Shown: in pieces, positions 1 through 8,602 of the stretch | Layout of the letters: every line of letters starts with the position of its first letter | How positions within the stretch are numbered: position 1 is the first letter of the stretch | Assembly: GCA_947454465.1 (NCBI GenBank) | Contig: CANGJP010000022.1 | Coordinates: 1-34,173 of the forward strand | From: Pseudomonadota bacterium | GTDB taxonomy: Bacteria > Pseudomonadota > Gammaproteobacteria > Steroidobacterales > Steroidobacteraceae | Length of the DNA: 34,173 bases | Direction: 5' to 3' | Program-made: the position numbers and the translations under genes | The notes under the pieces: generated by a model | Told to the model about the DNA's origin: nothing | Database searches by the model: none | The model's input: the letters and a program-made list of their open reading frames with translations, nothing else

Positions 1-1
1 C

Positions 2-568
2 AAGCTTACAATTTGGACAATCAGCCTCTTGTTCGTCGGTACCGCTATGGCAGCGAGTACGGGTTGGAATGTGGGGGCATCAGTGGGCAGCTCCTCAATA
101 AATCTCAGCGATGCAGACTGTGCCGGCACTACCAAGTGCGACAAGAGCGATACCGGCTTTAAAGTATCAGGCGGCTATACGTTCATGCCTAACTTCGGCG
201 TTGAATTAGCCTATATTGATCTGGGAAAAGCGACTTTGTCAGATGGCACGATCACAGCATCCCTGTCTGAGACGGGACTCGCTGCCTACGGCGTAGGCAC
301 ATATCCCATCGATAACTTTTCCCTATTTGCCAAGGCTGGAATTTCAAGCCTCAAAAGCAAAATCGATGCCGCCATCGGTGGATTTTCCGCATCCGATTCA
401 AGCACAAATACTAATTTTGCATGGGGTATTGGGGCGGGTTACACCATTTCTAAAAACGTGAGCGCCATGCTTGAGTGGGAGCGCTACAAAGGTGATTTTT
501 CAGACATCAGCTCTGATCTCACTTATGACGTTGACCTTATTTCAATTGGCATGAAGTACAACTTTTAA
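2..568 (+). CDS. Outer-membrane beta-barrel protein, 5' end cut by window edge
   Basis: The reading frame is open from base 2, so the true start lies left of the window. The first visible residues (KLTIWTISLLFVGTAMA) are the hydrophobic core and AMA-type cleavage site of a Sec signal peptide, so only a few residues are missing. The mature part is about 170 residues of alternating Gly/aromatic-rich strands (for example GWNVGASVGSS, GFKVSGGYTFMPNFGVELAYIDLG, FAWGIGAGYTI) and ends in YNF, the terminal aromatic typical of BAM-inserted barrels. Size and pattern fit the small OmpA-like/OMP_b-brl eight-stranded barrel group. A strong terminator follows 31 bases after the stop. The TTG at 29 is inside the signal peptide and is not a credible start. 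The ligand or role is unknown. Confidence 0.8.
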   Translation, partial: KLTIWTISLLFVGTAMAASTGWNVGASVGSSSINLSDADCAGTTKCDKSDTGFKVSGGYTFMPNFGVELAYIDLGKATLSDGTITASLSETGLAAYGVGTYPIDNFSLFAKAGISSLKSKIDAAIGGFSASDSSTNTNFAWGIGAGYTISKNVSAMLEWERYKGDFSDISSDLTYDVDLISIGMKYNF

Positions 569-599
569 TTTAAACAACAATATCTTAATAAAATGAGCA

Positions 600-628
600 A
601 ACTACCTCGACGCCATGTCGAGGTAGTT
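600..628 (+). terminator. Rho-independent terminator after the beta-barrel gene
   Basis: There is a perfect 12-bp stem (600-611 with 617-628, core ACTACCTCGAC/GTCGAGGTAGT) with a five-base loop. It is followed by TGTGTGTT, which is T-rich but not a pure T run. Confidence 0.75.
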
Positions 629-732
629 GTGTGTTAAAGCCCCCCCAAACACCACATCACACCCCCTCGCGCCCCTAAAGACTTAAACGAATTCCATAGC
701 CATAATAGCGAGACCGTTTAAGATGGCTCGCC

Positions 733-1377
733 ATGAATAACAAATACCTTTACCCTCTCATCGCCATTGCCGCGGCTTCCCTAGGATTCCTTGCAGCCAG
801 CATGTGGCAGAACCATCATTCTATTGATGAAGTAAATAATGACACACAGGCTGTAACCAAAGCGCCTGTACTCACCCTGCCAACTTTCTCACTTAAAAAT
901 CGCAATGGTGAACTTCAATCCATCCACTCGTGGCCTGGCAAATCACTCATCATTAACTTCTGGGCGACTTGGTGCGCACCCTGTCGTCGCGAAATTCCAA
1001 TGCTAATGAGTTTACAAAAAGAACATGCTGCAGACGGCTTTCAACTCGTTGGTATCGCGGTTGACTTTCGCGAGGATGTGCTTAAATACGCCGATACTAA
1101 TAAAATCGACTATCCACTGCTCATCGGCGAACAAGATGGCTTGAATGCGGTGGATGCTTTTGGGATAGAAGCCGTTGGCTTTCCCTATACCGTATTCACT
1201 GATGCACAAAGCAATATCATCACTACGTTCATCGGTGAACTACATCAAGAACAAACTAAATTGATTTTGAGCACGATTGACAAAATCAATCGAGGCGCGC
1301 TGTCAGTGCATGAAGGACGTGTACAACTGACAAGCGAACTAGCCAAACTGAAAAAACCAGAGTCGGATGAGGGTTAA
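733..1377 (+). CDS. TlpA/ResA-type membrane-anchored thioredoxin-like protein
   Basis: 214 residues. One N-terminal membrane segment (about residues 7-25, LYPLIAIAAASLGFLAASMW) anchors a periplasmic thioredoxin fold. The redox motif is WCAPC with Cys81 and Cys84, inside the family signature FWATWCAPCRREIPML. The later GFPYTVF carries the cis-Pro loop. The family comprises periplasmic thiol-disulfide oxidoreductases that reduce apocytochromes c or other targets. The partner here is not shown, although a c-type cytochrome (cytochrome c') is encoded elsewhere in the window. The ATG at 733 is the only start giving an intact anchor, and its ribosome binding site is weak. In related genomes a thiol-disulfide exchange gene often lies next to aroQ-accBC. 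Converges with a DUF1566 gene across a shared hairpin. Confidence 0.85.
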   Translation: MNNKYLYPLIAIAAASLGFLAASMWQNHHSIDEVNNDTQAVTKAPVLTLPTFSLKNRNGELQSIHSWPGKSLIINFWATWCAPCRREIPMLMSLQKEHAADGFQLVGIAVDFREDVLKYADTNKIDYPLLIGEQDGLNAVDAFGIEAVGFPYTVFTDAQSNIITTFIGELHQEQTKLILSTIDKINRGALSVHEGRVQLTSELAKLKKPESDEG

Positions 1378-1387
1378 GCCCTCATCC
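1365..1387. terminator. Hairpin between convergent genes
   Basis: A perfect 9-bp stem GGATGAGGG/CCCTCATCC (1365-1373 with 1379-1387, loop TTAAG) contains the stop codon of the TlpA-like gene and lies just past the stop of the DUF1566 gene on the other strand. No T run follows on the + strand. On the - strand a TTTTTT tract comes about 8 bases after the stem, so it is more plausible as a terminator for the - strand gene. Confidence 0.5.
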
Positions 1388-1393
1388 TTGACA

Positions 1394-2416
1394 CTATCCT
1401 GTCGTTCCGGCTCTGACACACTTCACATCGAGTGGATCAGTGATGTTTTCAGTATAAGCAGTAATCCCAGAAATAAAATTCAAATACCAACGTGGCCTCT
1501 GCTGCCTGGTTGCACTGGATGACCAGTGATAGGTTGACTTCATGCCGGGAAAGTAACTGGTATCCACCGCAGGACTATACAGGGTGTAATCACTGATAGA
1601 TTTAAGCTCTTTGATATCCGGCAGTCGCCAGTCGTCTTTACCTGCCAACACCAAGGACTCGCAATACTTAATGGCATTCTCCCAGGTCATTTCACCCGGT
1701 TCCATTTGCATCCAAACCAGACCGTTACCGTTGTCGGTTACCGTACCGTCTTTATTATCCGTGAAATGCTCCCTGACCCGCTTTACAGCTACCGACTCAC
1801 GCACACACCGGCCATGAAATTCGAATTTACCTCCAGCACTGAGTGTGGAATTTTTAAGATGCGCCCCCGTACCGCCACCGGCATTCACTTCCCAACGCTT
1901 ATCGTCACCGTCAGCCTGCCGATTCATGGTCCAAAAATACTTAGCAGAGCGATCTGCAGTGAACACTTCGTTTAAGGGCGAGGCGCTGATATCGATAATC
2001 GTAAAGGCCTCTTCTGCGTCGGGTAGGCGCCAATCACTGTGCCCAGCCAATGACAACTGATCGCAATAGGTAACATAAGCTTCCCAAGTTTTTTCACCGG
2101 CATCGGCCTGGGTCCACATCAAGCCAGTGACGTTATCGGTTACCGTCCCGTCAGCGTTGTCTTTATAAGACTGTGGATTTCGCATGTAATCACTGTCTTC
2201 ACCAAAGACAGGGGTCGTATCCGACTTCTGACCGGAATCAGCCAAGCGCCTCACCGGCCACGTGCGTGTAGCATGCTCAGGGGCTACCGATTGAGGCGCC
2301 CTCGCTCCGGTCGGCTTAGGTGGTTCAACAGCAGGTTTAGCCAGAGCAGTGAATAGGCAGGCCATGGCCACTAGGCCTACTAACACCCTGCCCGCATCTT
2401 GCATGCCGATTCTCAT
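1394..2416 (-). CDS. Secreted protein with two DUF1566 domains
   Basis: About 340 residues from the ATG at 2416, chosen because GGGA lies 8 bases upstream and because it places a clean signal peptide (MRIGMQDAGRVLVGLVAMA, cleavage near ALA-KP) at the N-terminus. The ATG at 2470 would add 18 residues before the signal. After a Pro-rich linker come two copies of the DUF1566 (Lcl C-terminal-like) domain. The first has DNADGTVTDNVTGLMW and WRLPDAEE, and the second has DNKDGTVTDNGNGLVW, WRLPDIKE and YHWSSSA. These domains are common in extracytoplasmic proteins of Proteobacteria, with lectin-like C-type folds proposed, but no enzymatic role is known. The second copy keeps the full W-SSS end motif. 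The first has YFWTMNR in its place and looks degenerate. A much larger protein at the right end of the window also ends in this domain. Confidence 0.75.
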   Translation of the reverse strand: MRIGMQDAGRVLVGLVAMACLFTALAKPAVEPPKPTGARAPQSVAPEHATRTWPVRRLADSGQKSDTTPVFGEDSDYMRNPQSYKDNADGTVTDNVTGLMWTQADAGEKTWEAYVTYCDQLSLAGHSDWRLPDAEEAFTIIDISASPLNEVFTADRSAKYFWTMNRQADGDDKRWEVNAGGGTGAHLKNSTLSAGGKFEFHGRCVRESVAVKRVREHFTDNKDGTVTDNGNGLVWMQMEPGEMTWENAIKYCESLVLAGKDDWRLPDIKELKSISDYTLYSPAVDTSYFPGMKSTYHWSSSATRQQRPRWYLNFISGITAYTENITDPLDVKCVRAGTTG

Positions 2417-2525
2417 TAGAATTTCCCATCCTGCACGTTGCTGCGATATCAAATTAGATTCGCTGATCATTTCGGTTAATTATGAAGCGATTGGCGTTAA
2501 ACAGTACGGGAACAGCTAAAAAGAA

Positions 2526-2547
2526 CCAAGATATTTTGCAATCTTGG
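2526..2547. promoter_or_regulatory. Palindrome overlapping the -35 of the aroQ promoter (possible operator)
   Basis: Inverted repeat CCAAGAT-N8-ATCTTGG (2526-2532 and 2541-2547). The right arm overlaps the -35 hexamer of the promoter at 2545-2573, the geometry of a repressor site. Which regulator might bind is unknown. Confidence 0.45.
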
Positions 2548-2573
2548 ACACGGAAGGCTGCGCCACCTACAAT
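2545..2573 (+). promoter_or_regulatory. Sigma70-type promoter for aroQ-accB-accC
   Basis: TGGACA (2545-2550, 5/6 match to TTGACA), a spacer of exactly 17 bases, then TACAAT (2568-2573, 5/6 match to TATAAT). Transcription would start near 2580, about 100 bases before the aroQ ATG. Confidence 0.6.
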
Positions 2574-2680
2574 AAACCCCAATCGAACATCAATTTAACA
2601 AAAATATCGCCATTTGCACCCATCCACAGCTAAACTTGTCGTCATTTTCTAAAAATGACTCAGGTCACTCAACTTCAAAC

Positions 2681-3127
2681 ATGGCGAATTTGCTGCTTCT
2701 TAATGGCCCCAATTTAAACTTGCTCGGCAGTCGCGAGCCGAACACCTATGGCCGCACCACCTTGCCAGAATTGACCGAACAACTGGTCAAACTGGCCAAT
2801 GATGCCGGTCATGCTCTAACCGCCATGCAAAGCAACTCTGAATCGGACCTCATCAGCCGTATTCATCAGGCGGGTCAAGAAGGGGTCGACTTCATCCTAT
2901 TCAACCCAGCCGCATTCACCCATACCAGTATCGCGCTGCGGGACGCGCTGCTATCGGTAAAGATTCCCTTTATCGAAATTCACCTGAGTAACGTGCATGC
3001 TCGGGAGAGTTTCCGCCACCACTCTTATTTCTCCGACATCGCCAGCGGGGTGATAGTCGGCTTTGGCCCGCTCGGTTACGAGCTGGCACTGTATGCTGCC
3101 GCACAGCAACTCAATAACCCCACCTAA
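2681..3127 (+). CDS. aroQ: 3-dehydroquinate dehydratase, type II
   Basis: 148 residues. It catalyses the third shikimate-pathway step, dehydroquinate to dehydroshikimate, as a cytoplasmic dodecamer in the family. The start is placed at the ATG of [16 protein letters not shown], the canonical type II N-terminus, rather than the TTG 45 bases upstream. Visible signatures are the REPNTYG lid loop with the catalytic Tyr (Tyr23), NPAAFTHTS with the substrate-binding Asn, [11 protein letters not shown] with the catalytic His region, and FRHHSY with the Arg of the active site. The length is typical. It is first in a + strand run with accB 46 bases downstream, as in Pseudomonas, and probably shares the promoter at 2545-2573. 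Confidence 0.95.
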   Translation: MANLLLLNGPNLNLLGSREPNTYGRTTLPELTEQLVKLANDAGHALTAMQSNSESDLISRIHQAGQEGVDFILFNPAAFTHTSIALRDALLSVKIPFIEIHLSNVHARESFRHHSYFSDIASGVIVGFGPLGYELALYAAAQQLNNPT

Positions 3128-3173
3128 GGCAATTGCCTTAGCTTTACCCCCAATTCCAACAAGAGGTCTGTCC

Positions 3174-3626
3174 ATGGACATTCGCAAAGTTAAAAAACTC
3201 ATTGAACTGCTCGAAGAAACCGGTGTAGCCGAGATCGAAATCAAGGAAGGCGAAGAGTCGGTACGCATCAGTCGCTACAGCAAGGCCGGTTCGGTAGCGC
3301 CTCAGCCCGTTCATTATGCCGTCGCGCCGACGCCTGCCGCCGTACCGGCTGCCCCTGCCGCTCCCGCCGCTGCATCAGCAAGCAGTAATAGTGATCAGAC
3401 GATCACGGCACCGATGGTCGGTACGTTCTATAGCGCTGCCACGCCAGGTGCCAAGCCATTTGTGGATATCGGCAGCGTAGTCAACGTAGGCGATACCCTG
3501 TGCATCATCGAAGCAATGAAGATGATGAATCAGATCGAATCCGACAAGGCTGGCCGCGTCGTGTCGGTACTGGTGAAGAACGGTGAGCCGGTTGAATTCG
3601 GTCAGCCTCTTTTCATTATCGAATAA
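3174..3626 (+). CDS. accB: Biotin carboxyl carrier protein of acetyl-CoA carboxylase
   Basis: 150 residues. It carries the biotin that shuttles carboxyl groups between AccC and the carboxyltransferase in the first step of fatty acid synthesis. The start [15 protein letters not shown] matches the family, with AAGAGG at 3161-3166 seven bases before the ATG. Longer in-frame starts would overlap aroQ and lack such a site. The layout is an N-terminal helical segment, an Ala/Pro-rich linker (about residues 43-72) and a C-terminal biotinyl domain with the EAMKMMN motif, where Lys116 is the biotinylation site. A 63-base gap separates it from accC. Confidence 0.97.
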   Translation: MDIRKVKKLIELLEETGVAEIEIKEGEESVRISRYSKAGSVAPQPVHYAVAPTPAAVPAAPAAPAAASASSNSDQTITAPMVGTFYSAATPGAKPFVDIGSVVNVGDTLCIIEAMKMMNQIESDKAGRVVSVLVKNGEPVEFGQPLFIIE

Positions 3627-3689
3627 GCAATCCGGTGCTGATTTTTCAGCCCTATCGAATTAGCTCCTTATCGGACTTCATACCCAGCC

Positions 3690-5033
3690 ATGCTAGAAAA
3701 AGTAGTCATTGCCAATCGTGGTGAAATTGCGCTGCGCATCTTGCGCGCATGCCGCGAACTTGGCATTAAAACCGTCGCCGTCCACTCCACTGCGGATGCC
3801 AACCTTAAACATGTCTTACTGGCAGACGAGTCAGTGTGCATTGGCCCGCCCTCCTCAAAGGACAGCTATCTCAACATGCCCGCGATCATCAGTGCCGCTG
3901 AAGTCACTGACTCAATGGCTATTCATCCCGGCTACGGCTTCCTGTCTGAAAATGCCGACTTCGCCGAACGCGTGGAAAAGAGCGGCTTCATTTTTGTAGG
4001 CCCGAAAGCTGAAACCATCCGCATGATGGGCGATAAAGTGTCGGCCATTACCACCATGAAAAAAGCAGGCGTCCCCTGCGTACCTGGATCAGATGGCCCA
4101 TTGGGTAATGACCCCGCTGAAAACATTCGCATCGCTCGCCAAATCGGTTATCCAGTCATCATCAAGGCCTCCGGCGGGGGTGGCGGACGTGGTATGCGCG
4201 TAGTGCACAGCGAAGCTACGCTCATCAACTCGATCAATGTCACCCAAGTAGAAGCCATGGCCGCTTTCGGCAATGGCCAGGTCTACATGGAAAAATTCCT
4301 TGAAAAGCCACGCCATATCGAAATTCAGGTCATGGCGGATAATTACGGCAATGTCGTGCATCTAGGCGAGCGTGATTGCTCGTTGCAACGCCGCCACCAA
4401 AAAGTAATTGAAGAAGCACCCGCCCCAGGCATCACACCGAAACAACGTAAAATGATCGGCGAGCGCTGTATCGCTGCCTGTAGTGCAGTGGGTTACCGTG
4501 GCGCCGGCACGCTGGAGTTTTTATATCAAGACAACGAGTTCTATTTCATCGAAATGAACACTCGAGTTCAGGTAGAACACCCTGTGACTGAATTGATCAC
4601 CGGCATAGACATTGTCAAAACTCAATTGCGGGTTGCGGCGGGAGAACGCCTACCGTGGACACAAAGTGACATTGTCATACGTGGCCACGCCATCGAATGC
4701 CGCATCAATGCCGAAGACCCAAAAGGTTTCGTTCCCTCTCCTGGCTTGGTCAAGCTGTATCACCCACCTGGCGGCCCGGGCATTCGCGTTGATAGCCATC
4801 TGTATAGCGGTTACACCGTCCCGCCTTATTACGATTCATTGATCGGCAAACTGATCGCCTTTGGCGAAGATCGCGATACTGCGATTGCACGCATGAAAAC
4901 AGCATTGTCAGAAATGGTTGTTGAAGGCATCAAAACCAACATCCCATTGCATCAAGAAATCTTCAATCACACTGCCTTCAAGGCTGGTGGCTTGGATATT
5001 CACTACCTGGAACGACGATTAGGTATTAAATAA
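3690..5033 (+). CDS. accC: Biotin carboxylase subunit of acetyl-CoA carboxylase
   Basis: 447 residues, the usual length. It carboxylates the biotin of AccB using ATP and bicarbonate. It has the N-terminal fold [20 protein letters not shown], the ATP-grasp glycine loop [14 protein letters not shown], the catalytic stretch [14 protein letters not shown] and the C-terminal domain with [13 protein letters not shown]. All key family motifs are present. No clear Shine-Dalgarno sequence precedes the ATG, so translation may depend on accB. A terminator-like hairpin follows before prmA. Confidence 0.97.
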   Translation: MLEKVVIANRGEIALRILRACRELGIKTVAVHSTADANLKHVLLADESVCIGPPSSKDSYLNMPAIISAAEVTDSMAIHPGYGFLSENADFAERVEKSGFIFVGPKAETIRMMGDKVSAITTMKKAGVPCVPGSDGPLGNDPAENIRIARQIGYPVIIKASGGGGGRGMRVVHSEATLINSINVTQVEAMAAFGNGQVYMEKFLEKPRHIEIQVMADNYGNVVHLGERDCSLQRRHQKVIEEAPAPGITPKQRKMIGERCIAACSAVGYRGAGTLEFLYQDNEFYFIEMNTRVQVEHPVTELITGIDIVKTQLRVAAGERLPWTQSDIVIRGHAIECRINAEDPKGFVPSPGLVKLYHPPGGPGIRVDSHLYSGYTVPPYYDSLIGKLIAFGEDRDTAIARMKTALSEMVVEGIKTNIPLHQEIFNHTAFKAGGLDIHYLERRLGIK

Positions 5034-5064
5034 ACACTCACCAACTTTCTTTAATGTCTACTTA

Positions 5065-5087
5065 CAGGGCGCGTTAATCGCGCCCTG
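5065..5087 (+). terminator. Hairpin between accC and prmA
   Basis: A perfect 9-bp GC-rich stem CAGGGCGCG/CGCGCCCTG (5065-5073 with 5079-5087) with loop TTAAT is followed by TTCGTCT. The T tract is short, so it may only reduce read-through from accBC into prmA. Confidence 0.55.
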
Positions 5088-5112
5088 TTCGTCTGGAAGA
5101 CTTCATTGAATT

Positions 5113-5997
5113 ATGGCCTTTCTGCAACTCACCATCGAACTTGGCAGTACTGATCCAGCACCGGTCGAAGAGGCCTTATTCGCTATTGGCGCCCTGTCCG
5201 TGACCTTGGAAGACGCAGCCGATGACCCGATCCTCGAGCCCGCACCGGGTGCGCTACCGTTATGGCCAACCGTCAATATCAAAGCACTGTTTAGTGAAGC
5301 CACGCCTCCGCACTCCGTTATAGAAGCTCTGCATACACAACTCGGCAATACGCCCACCGTCTATCGCTTTGAACAATTGGCAGACCGTCATTGGGAACGC
5401 GAGTGGCTGAAAGACTTTCACGCCATGCAGTTTGGTGAACGCCTGTGGATTTGCCCCGATGGACAGCGCCCTAACGATCCGAACGCCATCATTGTCGATC
5501 TAGATCCGGGGTTGGCATTTGGTACCGGTACACACCCCACGACCGCCATGTGCTTACAATGGCTTGATGAATTCCCCCCTCAAGGACAATCTGTAATTGA
5601 TTACGGGTGCGGGTCAGGCATCTTAGCCATCGCGGCACTAAAGCTCGGTGCGCACCGAGTGCATGGCGTCGACATTGACCCACAAGCGTTGCTGGCCAGC
5701 CGTGATAATGCCGAGCGCAATCACGTCAGCAATGCCTTGACGCTGAGCTTAAACGATCAAACCTTACCCACCGCCGATCTGGTGATGGCCAATATTTTGG
5801 CCGGCCCGCTAGAGATGCTGGCACCTCGCCTGGCAGAACTCACTCGGCAACAAGGAAAAATAGTCCTATCAGGGGTGCTGACAGAACAAGCCCCTGCAGT
5901 ACAAAATCGCTATGCCACTTGGTTTGCAATGGATCCAATCACCACCCACGGTGACTGGGCGCGATTGAGTGGCACCCGACTCGCTCCACCCAAGTAG
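5113..5997 (+). CDS. prmA: Ribosomal protein L11 methyltransferase
   Basis: 294 residues, the normal size for PrmA, which methylates several amino groups on ribosomal protein L11 using S-adenosylmethionine. The N-terminal L11-recognition domain (MAFLQLTIELGS... to about residue 90) is followed by the methyltransferase domain with FGTGTHPTT, motif I IDYGCGSGILAIAALKLGA, motif II VDIDPQA and the motif IV stretch MANILAGPL. The last usually reads NILANPL, so Gly replaces Asn, a mild change. The next gene starts 9 bases after the stop, suggesting one transcript with the DUF3426 gene and dusB. Confidence 0.95.
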   Translation: MAFLQLTIELGSTDPAPVEEALFAIGALSVTLEDAADDPILEPAPGALPLWPTVNIKALFSEATPPHSVIEALHTQLGNTPTVYRFEQLADRHWEREWLKDFHAMQFGERLWICPDGQRPNDPNAIIVDLDPGLAFGTGTHPTTAMCLQWLDEFPPQGQSVIDYGCGSGILAIAALKLGAHRVHGVDIDPQALLASRDNAERNHVSNALTLSLNDQTLPTADLVMANILAGPLEMLAPRLAELTRQQGKIVLSGVLTEQAPAVQNRYATWFAMDPITTHGDWARLSGTRLAPPK

Positions 5998-6006
5998 GAA
6001 GCCCGC

Positions 6007-7185
6007 GTGCTGACGCAATGCCCAAGCTGCCAAACCGTTTTTCGTGTCACCGGTAAAATCCTGCGTGCCGCACACGGAGAGGTATGCTGCGGTCAATGCG
6101 CCCTGCAATTCGATGCCATTAATCATCTGCTGGATGATGATGAATTAGATGAGGCGGGACAGCACGAATCCCAAAGACCGCTGCAACCAGCCAGCGACCT
6201 CATGCAGGACGAACAGCACTCCACCATCACGACTGATAAATCGACCATAATCGAAGATATCGTGATGAAAAACGACCCGATTGAAATCACGGGCGTTTAT
6301 CCCAACCTCGACAGCACAGAGACGCATCACACCCCAAACAACCCTCCCACCCAAACTGAAGGATTGCAACCGGGGCCTGCCGATTGGGAAGCGGCCTTGC
6401 AGAGCCTAGCTGAGGAACACCATGCTCCACAAAAACTCGAATCCGAATTGGAATCGATCGAACTGGTGCTTGAAGAACCACCGCACACAGAAGTGCCGGC
6501 CTATCCCGACCTTAGTTCGCCCATTCATAATGAAGTAGACACAGCCCACTTGCCAACTGAATCCCTTCACACAGCATCCACAGGGTCCGGCAGCGAGGCA
6601 ATTATTATTGATGACGCACCATCGCCACACTCAGCCGAAATGGATCGCTCGCCCTTCGAACGACCCATCAGACCACGCCGCTGGCCTTGGGTGATAACGA
6701 GCTGCCTGTTTGCGCTTTCGCTGATTACACAAACTCTGCATCACTACCGTCATGCACTGTCTCAAGATCGTCTCGTTGGCCCCTACCTCGCTGGTGTGTA
6801 TGCCGCGCTAGGTCACCCACTGCCGCCACCATCAGACCTGACTATGTACATCAGTAAATTATGGGGCATGGTTTCCGATCCTCAATCACGACAAACTCTG
6901 CGCGTAAGGGCCAGCGTCACGAACAGCGCCGCTTTCGCTCAACCCTATCCGTGGATACAACTAAATCTAGAAGATCGCTTTGGCGTTACAGTCGGCACGC
7001 GCACCTTCAAACCCGAGGAATACCGCGAAGCTCATCAATCTGAAAACAGGCTACTTGCCGCGGGTGAATCCACCGCAATTGACCTGGCCATTGTCGATCC
7101 AGGCGAAGAAGCCGTCGGCGTTGTTTTCGACACCTGCCTGCCGCTGTCTAATGGATTGCACTGCACGCATGAACGCGCAAACTAA
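6007..7185 (+). CDS. Zinc-ribbon and DUF3426 domain membrane protein
   Basis: 392 residues from a GTG start (MLTQCPSCQTVFRVT), the canonical N-terminus of the MJ0042-type zinc finger. The pairs CPSC and CGQC form the zinc ribbon (residues 5-37). A long acidic, low-complexity linker with many Glu, His and Pro follows. One membrane helix lies at about residues 226-245 (WPWVITSCLFALSLITQTL). The C-terminal DUF3426 domain (about 255-385) has the typical ASVTNSAAFAQPYPWIQLNLED stretch. The family sits between prmA and dusB in many beta- and gammaproteobacteria. Its function is unknown. A zinc-binding regulator anchored in the inner membrane is only a guess. The 3' end overlaps the dusB start by 17 bases. 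Confidence 0.85.
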   Translation: MLTQCPSCQTVFRVTGKILRAAHGEVCCGQCALQFDAINHLLDDDELDEAGQHESQRPLQPASDLMQDEQHSTITTDKSTIIEDIVMKNDPIEITGVYPNLDSTETHHTPNNPPTQTEGLQPGPADWEAALQSLAEEHHAPQKLESELESIELVLEEPPHTEVPAYPDLSSPIHNEVDTAHLPTESLHTASTGSGSEAIIIDDAPSPHSAEMDRSPFERPIRPRRWPWVITSCLFALSLITQTLHHYRHALSQDRLVGPYLAGVYAALGHPLPPPSDLTMYISKLWGMVSDPQSRQTLRVRASVTNSAAFAQPYPWIQLNLEDRFGVTVGTRTFKPEEYREAHQSENRLLAAGESTAIDLAIVDPGEEAVGVVFDTCLPLSNGLHCTHERAN

Positions 7186-8161
7186 AGTTCACATTGGCCC
7201 TTACCCATTAGAGAGCAACTTAACGCTAGCGCCAATGGCGGGGGTCACGGATCTACCGTTCCGTCAGTTATGCCGAAGCTTTGGCGCGGGACTGGCGGCG
7301 GGCGAAATGCTCACTAGCGACAGTCGTTTGTGGCATTCCAATAAATCTCGCTCTCGACTCAGCCATGCCGAAGAACCCGAACCGCGCGTGGTACAAATTG
7401 TCGGGGGCGATCCTGTGATGATGGCAGAGGCCGCCCGTCTTAATGTCGATCTTGGTGCCCAGATTATCGATATCAACATGGGCTGTCCGGCAAAAAAGGT
7501 CTGTAACAAGGCAGCTGGCTCGGCTTTGATGCGTGATGAACCCTTGGTCACACAGATTCTGACTGCCGTCGTGCGCGCCGTGTCGGTACCCGTGACTCTG
7601 AAAATTCGTACCGGCTGGGATACCAACAACCGCAACGGTCCGCACATTGCCCGCATCGCCCAAGACTGTGGCATTCAATCTCTAGCCGTACACGGCCGTA
7701 CCCGAGCATGCATGTTTGAGGGTGCGGCGGAATACAACACGATTCGGGAAATTAAACAGGCCGTAAATATTCCTGTGTTTGCGAACGGCGATATCGATTC
7801 GCCGCAGAAAGCACAGCAGGTCTTGGCGCTCACCGGAGCCGATGGACTGATGATCGGTCGTGCCGCACAGGGACAACCTTGGATTTTTCGTGATATTGCC
7901 ACTTTCTTGATCTCAGGCGAATTGCTGGCGCCTCCAGCTCCAGCCGAAGTCCGTGCTATCATGCGCGCCCATTTGCGCAACCTGTACACGTTCCATGGTG
8001 AAAACACCGGCGTCCGGATTGCGCGCAAGCACATTGGTTGGTACGCAGCAGGTCGCACGCAAGCGCAGACTTTCCGGCAAGCCGTCATGCGTGCCGAAAC
8101 CGCCGAAGCCCAGATGAGTGCCATCGAAATCTACTTCGATGCATTAGATAATGCGGCCTGA
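7169..8161 (+). CDS. dusB: tRNA-dihydrouridine synthase B
   Basis: 330 residues. An FMN enzyme that reduces specific uridines in tRNA to dihydrouridine with NADPH. The ATG at 7169 gives MNAQTKVHIGPYPLESNL, close to known DusB starts. Another ATG at 7151 is possible, and longer forms lie deep in the previous gene. Motifs: TLAPMAGVTDLPFR (FMN loop), INMGCPAKKVCNKAAGSALM with the catalytic Cys of GCPAKKV, VTLKIRTGWD, AVHGRTR, and ANGDI...GADGLMIGRAAQGQPW for phosphate binding. It is directly upstream of fis, the arrangement known from Escherichia coli and Pseudomonas, where the two are cotranscribed. Confidence 0.95.
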   Translation: MNAQTKVHIGPYPLESNLTLAPMAGVTDLPFRQLCRSFGAGLAAGEMLTSDSRLWHSNKSRSRLSHAEEPEPRVVQIVGGDPVMMAEAARLNVDLGAQIIDINMGCPAKKVCNKAAGSALMRDEPLVTQILTAVVRAVSVPVTLKIRTGWDTNNRNGPHIARIAQDCGIQSLAVHGRTRACMFEGAAEYNTIREIKQAVNIPVFANGDIDSPQKAQQVLALTGADGLMIGRAAQGQPWIFRDIATFLISGELLAPPAPAEVRAIMRAHLRNLYTFHGENTGVRIARKHIGWYAAGRTQAQTFRQAVMRAETAEAQMSAIEIYFDALDNAA

Positions 8162-8219
8162 AGCACTGACCCGCTAAGTACTGAAATGACAGTACTGGCC
8201 GAATTGGAGTTGTTTGCTT

Positions 8220-8546
8220 ATGGCGTCCAAGAAAAAAAATACTTCAAATCAATCCGCACGCAACTACGCTGGAAAACCTATTATCAAATCTCATCATGCA
8301 TACTCGACAAGCATGCCGCTTCGCGCTCAGACGGCAGCAGCACTTGACTCCTACTTCAATCAGTTAAGTGGCGACAAACCGGCACATTTGTATCAACTGG
8401 TACTACGCGAAGTGGAAGAACCCTTGTTTCGCGCAGTGATGAATTATGTTGACGGTAATCAAAGCCGTGCTGCCGAGGTGCTGGGCATGAATCGAGGCAC
8501 TCTGCGCAAAAAACTGCGCGAATACCGTCTGTCAGATACAAATTGA
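8220..8546 (+). CDS. fis: DNA-binding protein Fis
   Basis: 108 residues. Nucleoid-associated regulator that bends DNA and affects rRNA promoters and replication. The ATG at 8220 is preferred over the TTG at 8214 because GGAG at 8206-8209 stands 10 bases before it and only 4 before the TTG. The C-terminal half carries the dimer helices and helix-turn-helix ([20 protein letters not shown] and [18 protein letters not shown]), which is diagnostic. The N-terminus (about 35 residues, Lys/Ser/His-rich) is somewhat longer than in enterobacteria. It lies 58 bases after dusB. Confidence 0.93.
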   Translation: MASKKKNTSNQSARNYAGKPIIKSHHAYSTSMPLRAQTAAALDSYFNQLSGDKPAHLYQLVLREVEEPLFRAVMNYVDGNQSRAAEVLGMNRGTLRKKLREYRLSDTN

Positions 8547-8587
8547 ATTTTGTCTGCACCCTGCTAAACGAATTTTTTATTTTTTTT

Positions 8588-8602
8588 ATGAGTACATTGT
8601 GA
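8588..8602 (+). other. Four-codon micro-ORF overlapping the purH start
   Basis: ATG AGT ACA TTG TGA (8588-8602) overlaps the purH GTG as GTGA. Its first bases ATGAGTACA resemble the real start GTGAGCACA 11 bases later, as though the start region had been duplicated. It lies straight after a T-rich stretch (8572-8587) with no Shine-Dalgarno sequence. Whether it is translated is unknown. Confidence 0.3.

Noticed and set aside
3063-3173. Long N-terminal extension of accB (in-frame start at 3063)
   Set aside because: It would overlap aroQ. The canonical MDIRKVKKL start at 3174 has a good ribosome binding site.
7264-8124. Several open frames antisense to dusB
   Set aside because: They are shadows of dusB codons, with no motifs and no ribosome binding sites.
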